DNA from: Isohypsibius dastychi
Lineage: Eukaryota; Tardigrada; Eutardigrada; Parachela; Isohypsibiidae
DNA: 21,529 nucleotides
Assembly (NCBI GenBank): GCA_034696485.1
Contig: JAQIWT010000390.1
Span: forward strand, 1 to 21,529
Reading direction: 5' to 3'
A model generated the notes under the pieces. The model was not told the DNA's origin. It was given only the letters and a program-made list of their open reading frames with translations, and ran no database searches. This document shows, one piece after another, positions 7,002 through 16,659 of this stretch (position 1 is its first letter; each line of letters opens with the position of its first letter). A program made the position numbers and the translations under genes.

Positions 7002-10000
7002 CTAATTCTTGCCTCTCAGAATCCTGATTTGCTCTTCCAAATCGGCAATGCGATTCCGCAGTCCATCAACTTCCACTCCGTCAATTCTGAGCTCTCTTCT
7101 CGGTCGAGCGTTGTAGTCAATCTTATTATCTCGTCTCAAATAACAGTCTGAAAAGAACCACCTGTTACATGTAGCTTACAAGAAGTGAAGGGTCAGTCAT
7201 CTCACAGCCCCGTAGATTTTAACGAGACGCCTAAATTCAACGTGACTAACCTTCGCAACATTCTTTCCAGTGGCTTAGGTCAAGCATTGATATATCCTCA
7301 CACCACGAATAGCCGCCCTGGACATCAGCCAACAAGAAGATATCTTTTTGCACACGATCAATAGTATCAGTGTTTTCACACAAAATCTTCGACAGAGACG
7401 TTTTTTTGATCTCCTGCAACTGCTCTTGTGAAAACTCTCCCGCTTTTTCATACCAAAATCTGCAAGCACAAATAACCAATCAACGAAATGTTCGGTCAAC
7501 CGCCTGATTGACTCACCGATCGCCAGCGCGAAGTTTTTTGAATTGTTCAGCCAGGAGGCACATGAAAGTAGGTCCAACTTTTGCCCCGGGCAGAGGCTTC
7601 TCACTCATTGCCCCGGCGAAAAGATCAATATTTCCTGGGTGACCATACACATCCTGCAATCGCTTGGACTGAGCCGGATCCATTTCATTCCTCAAATCCT
7701 GAAAACACGATTTGTCAAGAAAGCACGGAAGGTCCCAACCATGAGCGTGTTACATTGAAAGATGTTGGCACCGTGAGCCCGCAGTGTCTTCTAAACGATG
7801 CATAGCTGGGCAAGCCATGATCTCTTCCACGCTGAATATTAAACGCCCCCAAATCCACAGGAACCCGATGTGCTTTGGTTGATTTCCCGAACAGTTTCTC
7901 AGTCAGCTCCGAGTTCATAAGCTCTGTTTTCTGCAGCAGTTTCGCCGGACTGGCGAACAATCCGCGCAACACAGGGTCAACTCCGCCTTGATCGAATACG
8001 AGGTGGGGTGCAAAGAACGTTTCATGTAACTGCAAGTCCCCTTCTGGAATACTTTGGAAGGAGCTGTTCAATCGACGCAAAACCGGGAAGATCATACTGT
8101 GTCCCATACGAAGTGCTGCCGTCGCGAAACTGTTGACAATCGCCGCATCGACATTGTCCTTGTAACCCGTGTAGTTTCCGAGGAGATTGAGCCCGACAGG
8201 ACCGAGAACTCGAGGAATCCAGTGATCATATGTTATATGCTGAATCTGCGCCGCTACGATTTTTCTTGTTTCCTGCAAACAAAGTGACGATTTACAACGG
8301 CAAACTAAGTGTAGTTCTTTGATAAGGATACTTGGTAAACTCGCTCTCCGCTCCAGTGGGGGTTGATCTCTCCCAGTTTCTCCGCAATTCGGTTATGTTC
8401 GCGCATCCATACGACATGCATAGAAAGCAGTCCAAGTTGCTCATTGACCCTAATCTCCCCTGATGTGAAACAGGGGAAGTTTCGTTCGTCATACCGCGTG
8501 CGCTTGCAATCAATCTCTTCGGGTGCCCGATCAGGGTCGTTATAAGGCAACAACGGCATTTCAGTACCCGGGGCTGGAAGGCTGGTTCTGAGTAGTCCAC
8601 GTGAAGCATGATCACGAATGTGGTAAGCGACCTCCTCGCTGCTCCCATAGATCATCGAGCCGTCAATGTAGCTGGTCAGTGAGTTGATTTGTTCGAGTGG
8701 TTGAAGGCTGCCGAAAAGCATGGAGGTACGGCCTGATCCGCATACTGGACGACTTCGAATGAACTCCAGGCAAGTTTCGTTGCCCATACGGGAGTCGTTG
8801 AATGGGACTGGGATCGGGAAACAGGGAGTCTTCATAGTGCATGACCTATCAATCAAGTAATCAACTGACTATTCAAAGAGAAGTTTTGCCTGTACGCACT
8901 GCTTGCAGTTAGTATGGAGTGGAAACATTTCATGGGTCAACTCCATCAATGTGAAGCCTAGCAATCAAATAAACACCAAAGTAAAGCCGAATCGTTTTCT
9001 GAACATGTGATACGCACTCAAATCGTGATCCAGAAACTGACCCCATTGCATCAGCATATGGGAGTGTCGATTATCAGGCGTGACCTTTATGGTGGACAAA
9101 ACTTTGGACGACACAAGTCTTGCACTTGGTTTCTTGAAGCCGTGGTAAAATCTGTCCGACTGCGAACCTGAAATAAGTGCAACAGGTAAATGATGTTCAA
9201 GGTATAATTGATTGTGTGTTACCGATTGGCTGAACGAATCCGTCCTCGTACTCGGGTGGCATAAGTCGTTTCAGCGGAGTGAATGATGCACCTTGCATTG
9301 GGCTCTTGCGATTGTTGCAAGTGCCGTCAAATGTTCGGTACTTTTGATGATAACATGAACTGCAGTCCTTGACGACTTTTCGATGAGCTCGACAAGCAGA
9401 AAGCTCTTCCACAACCAGAACTTGATCGTAAGGGATGGTTTCATTGTAGACGAATCCTGTAACATCACATAGTTCATAACTGACTTAGATTGATTCATTC
9501 AGAATCAGTACCTGGGAGGTCATTGAAAATCATTCCTCGGTCGATTTTCTCGTCAACAATCCGGAGCGACATTCCAAAAGCAGTCCGCAACATATCGGTC
9601 TCGGCGCTCCGCACAGTCGTAGTAGGCGCAGCGACATTGAAAAAGGGTATCTTAGTGGCGGTGTCATCGTGAACTGTGGTACGTCGATGCGGAGGTGGGG
9701 TATTACGGACTTGATCAACAAGCATGCTCAACTTTGGAATTATATGACCATGGATGTCCATCTGATCAGGAACATCGGCAACCGCTACCGAAAATGTCTC
9801 CATTTGGTTAGATGAACGAATTGAGTAGCAGAGTGAGTTTACCGTGACGCACAGTGAGTACCGCACTGGCTGAGGCTGTTCCGGCCGAGTTCTGCGCGAA
9901 ACACTTGTATGTCGCCTCATCTTCCATTGTGACATTCAAAAAGATGAGTTCGGTGCCATCGCGTGACACATCGTGCACAAACGTCGTTGGGTTTGGTTGA

Positions 10001-11947
10001 CCATTACGCAGCCAAGCAAGGTGTGGAGTCGGATACCCATCGGCTCTGCACCTGAGGTTCATCCGACCACCGACATGCGCAACTGAGTCTTGTGGTGCTT
10101 CGATGATCACTGGCTTAACTGAAAAGCAACAAGTCATTGACAAGTCTAACATGATTTTTTGTGCTAACCTCGGACTCTGACCCTTGAAGTCCAGCGAATG
10201 GTTGAATGTGAGTTCTCAGCTATGCATTCATATTGGCCGTTGTGCGCTCTCCCGGGCGACTCGATGACGAGGTACCCTGATGGTGTTATATGGTAACCAC
10301 TTCGTCCTGAAATTATAGGGTTTCCATCATGCTTCCAGGTGATGATCGGCTGCGGTGACCCGGACGCCTCGCATTCCATCTCGATGCGCTCGTTGGCTTT
10401 CACTTCGAAATCTTGCGGTTTGCGAGTGAAAACTGGAGCACCTATGATAACAAATATAGTATATAACTTTGGTCATTTACGTCTGTTTCAGAATTTCACA
10501 AACTCGTACGACTTCGGTGATTCGCGAATATTTGAGGGGGTAGATGCTGACGTCGATTGCGGATTGAAATACGTGGGCCGGGTGTCTCGTGATCACCATT
10601 CTTAGCCATGCACTGATATGTACCCTCCATGGTCTGATCCATGACGTCAAGCTGCAACGATCCATCAACCATAACTCTATGGTGTAGTTCAACGACCGTA
10701 TTCCCAAGCAGCGCACTACAAAAACAAGTTAAGGCAAGATTTTTTTGGTTAACTGGGTTCCATACTCGTTGTGCATCCAAACAATTCTCGAAAAAGAGTC
10801 GCCCCTGACTCGACATTCAAGCTGGATTGACTGACCGATATCAACATCGATGACTTCTTCTTGAGAAGTCGCTGTTCCTGGGGGGCTGCGCTCAACCTCG
10901 TCTGAAAGGTGACCACATTAGTTCGATGATTCACTGCGAAACAAGTGAGAGAACTACCGCATGTTAACTGAGCTGGGCTTAGCGAAAGAAGTGGTCTCCC
11001 AGATAGATGAGATGGCGTGGAACATATGGCTGACTGTCCACCAATGTTCCGCAATCTCTCCAGTGTTCGAACAAGTGAAATTGCATGGCACCCGCAAAAA
11101 AACGGATTTCTATCCAAACGTCTGTTCAAGAACAATGATCTAAAATGTTTTCAGTTCAGAATTCAGTGTCAGGAAATCAACTTGCATTTGATTCAGCCGA
11201 AAGTTTCCCGAAAAGATCCCGTCGGGCAAACCTGACAGCTGATTCTGCTGGAGGAATACTTTTCCCAGATTCACGAGTTGGGAAAAAGTATTTTCATTCA
11301 ATGAGGCGATCGCGTTAAGTTCCAGATGCCTGGAATGTAACATTGTCGATGGAGCAGTAAGATCGAAACTTTGACAAATACACCTACAGTGTCTCCAGTC
11401 TGAGCAAACCATGGAAAGCGTGCTGATCAACGCCCTCAAGCCCGTTAGAGTTCAGCCAGCTAGGGAAAGAATCAATGTCAGTTTAAATCTGCTGTATTCA
11501 TGTCCGGACACTCACAGATGCTTCAAATTCACAAGACCCTCGAAAGCGTTGGCTTGTAGCGTCTTGATGTTGTTGTTACTCAATACTCTAAATAGAACAA
11601 GACTTTAAAATCTCTACTTGGGAAAAAAAGAGCATCACTTGCAGTGAATCAATCCGTTCTGCGTTGAGGAATACTCCAGGTGGAACTGTGGTGATCCTGT
11701 TGTACCGAAGATCCCTGGAATTCATTTGGAATTACTGAAACATTTCTCTTACTGAATATATGAGTACATACAAGTGATTTATTCCAACAGGAAGGGAACG
11801 GGGTATTTCGGCGAGCTCCGCAAACAAACACTGTAGCGACTCGGAACTGCACCGGCATTGTGACGGTAATCCAAGTGCAGGGTCACAATTCTGACAGTTT
11901 CCTGTCGTAACAAAGCAGATTACGGTGAATAATACCAGGAAAGTCAT
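7002..11947 (-). CDS. PXDN: Peroxidasin (LRR, Ig, haem peroxidase), 19 exons, about 1293 aa
   Basis: Peroxidasin is a secreted haem enzyme that makes hypobromous acid to form sulfilimine cross-links in collagen IV of basement membranes. Exons from the start: 11947-11772, 11714-11643, 11587-11516, 11459-11388, 11329-11186, 11121-10958, 10901-10766, 10715-10504, 10441-10169, 10118-9843, 9784-9512, 9456-9223, 9167-9018, 8957-8900, 8845-8332, 8272-7754, 7698-7517, 7459-7251, 7147-7002; the total of 3882 nt is in frame throughout. Signal peptide is 1-18, LRRNT to about 50, five LRRs to about 180, LRRCT (NPFFCGC) to about 235, Ig domains about 245-335, 351-440 and 443-532, a linker, and the peroxidase about 660-1230. 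Catalytic residues are kept: LDHD with distal His749 and haem-linking Asp748, Arg903 and Glu906 in RVNEQLG, and proximal His1000 in RMGHS. The tail is a short coiled coil; the C-terminal VWC domain of fly and human peroxidasin is absent. Introns 2 and 5 need GC donors. The exon 8 donor is uncertain (10504, or 10552 for 1277 aa). Confidence 0.95.
11122..11185 (-). other. GC-AG intron 5 of peroxidasin
   Basis: The 64-nt intron starts AT|GCAAGT and ends GAACAG. Only this donor restores the LRR pattern LNQIRLDRNPFFCGC. The nearby GT (CAA|GTTGAT) gives the wrong phase and runs into a stop in the next exon. Confidence 0.8.
11588..11642 (-). other. GC-AG intron 2 of peroxidasin
   Basis: The 55-nt intron starts CT|GCAAGT and ends ATTTAG. 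It restores IDSLVLSNNNI, a perfect LRR core, and a 72-nt exon on both sides. The nearby CAA|GTGATG donor would leave phase 0 and read AGT ATT GAG TAA. Confidence 0.85.
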
Positions 11948-12604
11948 CTTTCTCAGCTGTTCTAGAAGATTTCGGAATACCTACCAACTGAGACGCAAGC
12001 TCAAAACAAAACTTGGGTGTCGTTCTATTTTTTCATTCTAAAAATATCTCCTCGCTTGCTGCCCAGTTTATTTTCTGAGCTGGGGTCGATACTTCGCCCA
12101 AATGGAATTTTTACGAATTGTTGAGAGACATCAGTCTGGCACACGTCGTCTTTTTCCACAAAGACATTGCGGTTAAATCATGCATTTTTTAAACCCGGAC
12201 ATTCATTTCTGGACTGTCCATTTCTCCTTCTCGCCATCCCTGCTATAGTAGAAATGACTGGTAAATTGCGCAAATTCGAGTTGGACATGAACTATTAAAT
12301 GAAAAGCACACTGAGTGTCAACGAACCGAGTTTTTTGAAATCACGTGAACCATGCACTTGCGCATACGCATGCACAAGCATCGGCGCAAGTAAAAGCGTT
12401 AATTTGTCAGCTTTGTTTACTAAGTTAATAAACAAACTAACACTAATACTAACACTATAAAAACAAAAGGGCGCGTTGGGGAGTTAGCGTCACGGCTTTA
12501 TTAAAATTTGCCGGAATGCGGAGCAGTCCAGATGACTTGTTTACCAAGCTAATAAAGCAAACCGAGATAAACAAGAAGCATGACACCTCTCTCGTTCAGA
12601 CATA
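11948..12604. other. Peroxidasin 5' flank and GR-B 3' flank
   Basis: No exon is seen. A direct repeat of about 23 bp (GTTTACTAAGTTAATAAA at 12415 and GTTTACCAAGCTAATAAA at 12539) and a short AACACTAATACTAACACTA stretch near 12439 are present. Peroxidasin and GR-B are both on the minus strand, so this interval carries the peroxidasin promoter; no TATA box stands out. Confidence 0.45.
12497..12502 (-). promoter_or_regulatory. Poly(A) signal AATAAA of GR-B
   Basis: On the minus strand AATAAA (TTTATT on the plus strand) lies about 100 nt after the GR-B stop codon, a normal distance for a 3' UTR. Confidence 0.55.
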
Positions 12605-13950
12605 TCAAATCACGGTCAAATTAGCAAAAGAAATATTTCCCTGGGAGCCAACCGGTGTACCCGAGCCAGCAAGATAGACTCCCCCGACAATCACAATGAT
12701 AATCTGCCAATAAAATATCAGTTTTCACAAACAATACTTTTCGAGCAGTCATGAACCAAAGCTACCTTGGGAACACTCGCGAAGGTCACACTTCCGAACA
12801 GTGGCACAGTCACTTGCAGTTCCAGTGGAGCAGCTTTCGTTGCTTCCAACAACGCCACAACGTTCACACTATGCTGATCCTGTTAAAGAACAAAATACAA
12901 AAAGTGTCGGTGTCAGTGTGAGCAAGATGAACGTACCGTTATTTCGGGAGAGAGGGCTAAAGTCCTCGCTTTTTCTTCGAGTGCGGTGGCCTGTCAGAAA
13001 ATACCACTGAGTACCAACGACAAAAGTTGTTTCGTGTAATTCACTCGCAAGGAGCGGTGCACTGGTCATGGTACCTGAGTGTGCAGCACAATTCCCGAAA
13101 AGTACACGATAACCAATGTCAACTCAAACATCGCCTCTGTCCCCAGAAAATATAGAACAGCGCTCAAGTCAGCCGAATACATCGCCAAGTGCGACATGAT
13201 AGCGACAGCTGCTACTCCAACAACCCAATTGCCGACAATCAGGAACAACAGTATGTAGCCCAACGCGTCGGTGCTAACAGAAAGCAGCTGCAATGCGTCT
13301 CTGTACACATCAACTGCATCTATAATCAGTTTGTCCACCGATTTCACGTCGTCCTCTATGAGCTCTTTCAGCGCGGTGTGAATGTGTGAGACGGTCAGTT
13401 GTAGGGTCATCATACCATAAGTGGCTATGCCGGCACATAAAACATCAAAAGTGTAGAACATGTTCCGGAGAATAAAATGAATAACCTGAGCTGTGAGATT
13501 AGAAACCGGGATGAACAAGTAGATTACCGTTTTTTCAAACGGATCTAGCGTTGTTGAAAGCAGAATAACTCTAGACGTCAGTGTCAGCATCCAGCAACAA
13601 ATGCACATCGTGAGAATTGTTATTTTGATGACGCGTTGATGACTGGCATGTCTTTTGTGGAATATCTTGTATTTCTGGAGAAACAGTGTCGTGGTGTTCA
13701 ACCACTTTGTAATTCGGGAATATTTGATAATAGCAGTAGAAGCAAGAAAGGTCGTAGTGGCTGTCGGGAAGAAATGACGCAGGTAGAATGAAATGACAGT
13801 AAAGTGAGAAGAATCTTGGAAGTACGGTTTCGATAGAGGGTTCGCCACAGCGTCTAATCCATCGAGTATACACAGACTCCATAGGACGGCAACCACAATG
13901 AAAGACAAGATAAATCTCAACACGGTTCTGAGATTGAGAGTCCTGACCAT
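12605..13950 (-). CDS. Gustatory-receptor-like seven-helix chemoreceptor (GR-B), paralogue of GR-A
   Basis: Four exons (13950-13075, 12990-12937, 12879-12766, 12703-12605), all in phase 0, give 380 aa. Introns are 84, 57 and 62 nt. Every exon has its counterpart in GR-A (4046-6035): VLWSLCILDGLDAVANPLSKP against FIWLLCILEGLNAILNPLSRP, YRDALQLL against YRDALNLL, LGTEAMF against LGTEGLF, exon 2 ALEEKARTLAL against NLEDEARTLSL, exon 3 LLEATKAAPLEL against LLEATKNASLEL, and the last helix IIIVIVGGVYLAG against VVAMVIGGIYFFG. Seven hydrophobic helices, the family's 3' phase-0 introns and the lack of a signal peptide support a gustatory-type receptor. The start is the first in-frame ATG (13950, context AAAATGG); a GTG-led extension to 13992 is preceded by an in-frame TAG. 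The C-terminal tail after helix 7 is shorter than in GR-A. The ligand is unknown. Confidence 0.84.
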
Positions 13951-14995
13951 TTTCCTGACCAGACAGAGCAGATCCACGCGAAGAAGAATCACAAATTCAC
14001 GCTAATGAAATGATTACAATAGTATACCAAACTCGTGCGTATGGAGCATTTCCAGTAAGCAGTGCAAACTGCAAGTTTATAAGTGGTTTCACTGAAAGCT
14101 AATCATACCGTAAAAGGCGGGTTGTAACGAACGATGGCATCCCTTTACCGATGTATGACAGAACCATACCATACCGGGTTGTCCGCTAGTTTTGACTGTA
14201 AATTTATGTCATACAGTTCATACGCTTTAAGACCAATTTTCAAGCTATTATCCGAAGCAAAATTCTTCTCTTCAAAAATACGCAGGTTTTAATTGTAAAG
14301 CACAAGTCGCTCCAAAGGGACTCTGATTTGGAAACCGTTCAAAAACCGTATGGCTTGGATACAAATGTCGAGCTCATTGAACTCCCGGAGAGAGTACCTT
14401 AACCCAAGTTTTATAAGCTTGAACCGTTGAACAGCTTGGAAGTTTTAGCTAAAATGCCGTGAACATTGGTAGATGAAATTATGTAGAAAGGACAAACTCT
14501 GGCATTGACGCAAAGTCGCACTATACACTTGCTTTACACAGAGAGGCAGATGGACAACTGAAAATAATTCTTGACGACAACATCATCTTTTGTCTCAATC
14601 TTGATATCATAGTACCCAATGGACTGTAAAGGCTTCTCGAGGAAAGCCATCTCATAGGTTTATAATTAGCTAATATATTGATTCCCTGAGAAGCAATCAG
14701 GAGATTTCACTTAAAACCTCTTTTTGTTAACGAAAAAGCTGTTATGATACCGCAGCAGCGTCAGAAAGATCCGTATTGTTTACTGACAGCACAATTTTAT
14801 GAGGTTTTGTCCAGTTCAAGTTTTATAACTCTACATCGGAAAAGTTCGCGGATGTGCTATTCGAATATACTTCCCGGATTTCCTAAATGTCAAACTATTC
14901 ATTCTGCGAATGACAAAATCTACGCCCCCATGAACAAAGATTCCACTATCGACAGACAAAAGAGCAGGATTTCAATCCAGCAGAACCAAGCACCG
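13951..14995. other. Intergenic, GR-B 5' flank
   Basis: About 1 kb separates the GR-B start from the promoter of the next gene. A plus-strand open stretch from 14744 to the next gene's start has no domain, no coding-like composition and runs across the TATA box, so it is not called. No RNA gene or clear repeat was seen. Confidence 0.45.
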
Positions 14996-15003
14996 TATAA
15001 ATA
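14996..15003 (+). promoter_or_regulatory. TATA box TATAAATA
   Basis: A consensus TATA box lies 88 bp before the ATG of the small CX3C protein gene. It predicts a transcript start near 15025-15030 and a 5' UTR of about 60 nt. Confidence 0.6.
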
Positions 15004-15090
15004 CACGAGATCAATCGCAAAACTAAGATCTTCAAGGTTTTCGAGTAATTTTGAATCTATCAACATACATTTCATCTCATCATTGCTATA

Positions 15091-15468
15091 ATGGATAAAC
15101 TCATAGTGCTGCTTGTGACCTTTTGCCTGGTTTCATTGACATCGGCGGCATGCTTACTCACATGGGGACAGAAAGATCGTACGTATAATTTGTGCAAACT
15201 TCCCCTTCCGTGTTTTATTGTTTGTATCTGCATTGTAGTCAGTATGGTGGATGCCAGCGAGCCTCGAAATGAGCGTCCTTCACCTGCCATCGAGAAATCA
15301 GCCGACAATTTCGGACTGACCTGCTTACAAAACTGCATGAACCATGAGGGATCCGATAGACGGGAGTCTGGAAGTGATGAACTGGACGACTGTTATCTTT
15401 CGTGTAAAAATGCTTTGCATAAGTCACTGTCTGCTAGTAAAATCAAACAACTTTTGGCGGAACAATAA
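15091..15468 (+). CDS. Small secreted protein with twin CX3C motifs
   Basis: The preferred model has two exons (15091-15178 and 15239-15468) and 105 aa. It starts with a signal peptide (MDKLIVLLVTFCLVSLTSAA) and has five Cys in the mature part: one just after the signal peptide, then CLQNC and CYLSC separated by 18 mostly acidic and polar residues (..RRESGSDELDD..), followed by a Lys-rich helix-like tail. Paired CX3C motifs usually sit on two antiparallel helices joined by disulfides (helical hairpin fold). The intron (GTACGT...TTGTAG) is exactly 60 nt, lacks stops and is a multiple of three, so an unspliced reading of 125 aa is also open; it would insert a hydrophobic Cys-containing stretch. 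A TATA box is 88 bp upstream. I do not recognise the family and give no function. Confidence 0.65.
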   Translation: MDKLIVLLVTFCLVSLTSAACLLTWGQKDRTYNLCKLPLPCFIVCICIVVSMVDASEPRNERPSPAIEKSADNFGLTCLQNCMNHEGSDRRESGSDELDDCYLSCKNALHKSLSASKIKQLLAEQ

Positions 15469-16170
15469 CTGCATTTCGGGTTCTTGAATCTCTTTTCTGC
15501 AATCAACATGCGTGTATATTATCTTGTATAAAATGAACTCAACACTCTGATCGGCTTCTAGAAAGCGAATTTTAAAGAGATACAATCAACGTAGTACGAG
15601 AACGACCGCGATCAGGTTTCTCGCAATTTCTCGGTACAAGTTGGCTCGTTCGAAACGGACTTGATATGAACGATATCATGAAGATGGCACCAGCTCTACA
15701 ACCATATGCGTGAACCCAAGAGCACCTTAGTTGTTGCAGTTGTTGTTCTGACAACATTCTGAATAGGTTTTCGGTTCGGCAGGTGTTATTCGGTCGGTGA
15801 CAATTTGAACATCAAGACCAACTTGCAGAATCAACAAGGTGGATCGGTTTTTATGAATGTTTAATTATAAACTTTTTTTCACCTTGTCGCTTTCATACCG
15901 CGGTTCCGCGACGGGAATCTGGAGGAGATGAAGCAAATTGAATTTGCAAAAGCTTGACCTTTTCGTTATCCCTGTTATTCTCTATTGTCAAAACGCGCTC
16001 AGCCATCAAAATATTCCACCGAGCTCCTGTTGGAAACGTGCACGCAAACCCGGAATAAAACATGAACGGAAGAGCAGCAGCCAGTTCATTTGTTAATCAA
16101 CGAATCGTGGAATGAATTGAGGAAATAATAATTTCAGTGCTCCGCGCTGATCTGCGCGCCGACCGAGGAG
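15469..16170. other. Intergenic
   Basis: This is the 3' flank of the small secreted protein gene and about 600 bp of further sequence. No AATAAA lies within the first 100 bp (only ATAAAA near 15527). No exon or repeat could be supported. Confidence 0.45.
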
Positions 16171-16172
16171 GT

Positions 16173-16182
16173 TATATTTAAA
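16173..16182 (+). promoter_or_regulatory. Possible TATA-type promoter element
   Basis: TATATTTAAA follows a locally CpG-rich stretch (CTCCGCGCTGATCTGCGCGCCG) and precedes a pyrimidine-rich leader with an ATG at 16274. It fits a promoter for the candidate gene below but is unsupported otherwise. Confidence 0.3.
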
Positions 16183-16479
16183 TCTCATTCTGAGAAAAAC
16201 ATCAGCTTATCCACACAACCAGCTCCCCAGTCTCCTCTCCTTCCGTGTCAGGGCCGGCATCCGCATCCAGAAAATGAGTCGGACTTTCCCTCTGTTCTCT
16301 TCCCTCACAGTTCCTCTCTAGTTGGCTCAATTGAGCACGGCGCATGTTCTAAAAATAACCAACAGCCGACACTTTGGCAAATGCTCATCTGGCTGGCTTT
16401 TCCACCCTGAGTTTATTCTTGGATGTTGCTTTTATATTTCCAAACCAACATTCGGCTACTCGCGCCAACACATTCTCTC

Positions 16480-16659
16480 TTTTCCAGGTTTCCGACTTTG
16501 TTTGCGTGTGCAGCGTTATCGCACATTTTCTTCACTGGTTTTCCAATTCGAAATACACACTTTTCAAAGTACCTTACGCACCGGACCGATGTATCTCTGC
16601 CAGAGAAGCTGATTCATACCTACTGGCCAACAAATATAATTCGGATTATCCACAGAACC
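16480..16659 (+). CDS. Candidate 5' exon of a CUB-domain protein (partial, boundaries uncertain)
   Basis: An open stretch ends at a strong donor (AACC|GTAAGT, 16659/16660). Its last part, DRCISAREADSYLLANKYNS then DYPQNR, resembles the beginning of a CUB domain: a Cys, then a strand, then the pattern xPNYxxxYPxNxxC, in which introns often follow. Upstream in the same frame is a hydrophobic stretch (VSDFVCVCSVIAHFLHWF) after an acceptor-like TTTTCCAG at about 16487. A short leader exon beginning at the ATG at 16274 (MSRTFPLFSSLT) could join to it in phase 0. I could not find the following exon, which should start with two bases and then supply a Cys and a Trp; it may lie far downstream or outside the window. 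Confidence 0.2.

Noticed and set aside
13951-13992. N-terminal extension of GR-B by 14 codons
   Set aside because: The extension begins with GTG, not ATG, and is preceded by an in-frame TAG; the first ATG is at 13950 in good context.
14744-15091. Plus-strand open frame of 115 codons before the CX3C gene
   Set aside because: It runs through the TATA box and ends at the next start codon, with no recognisable features; it is taken as promoter-region noise.
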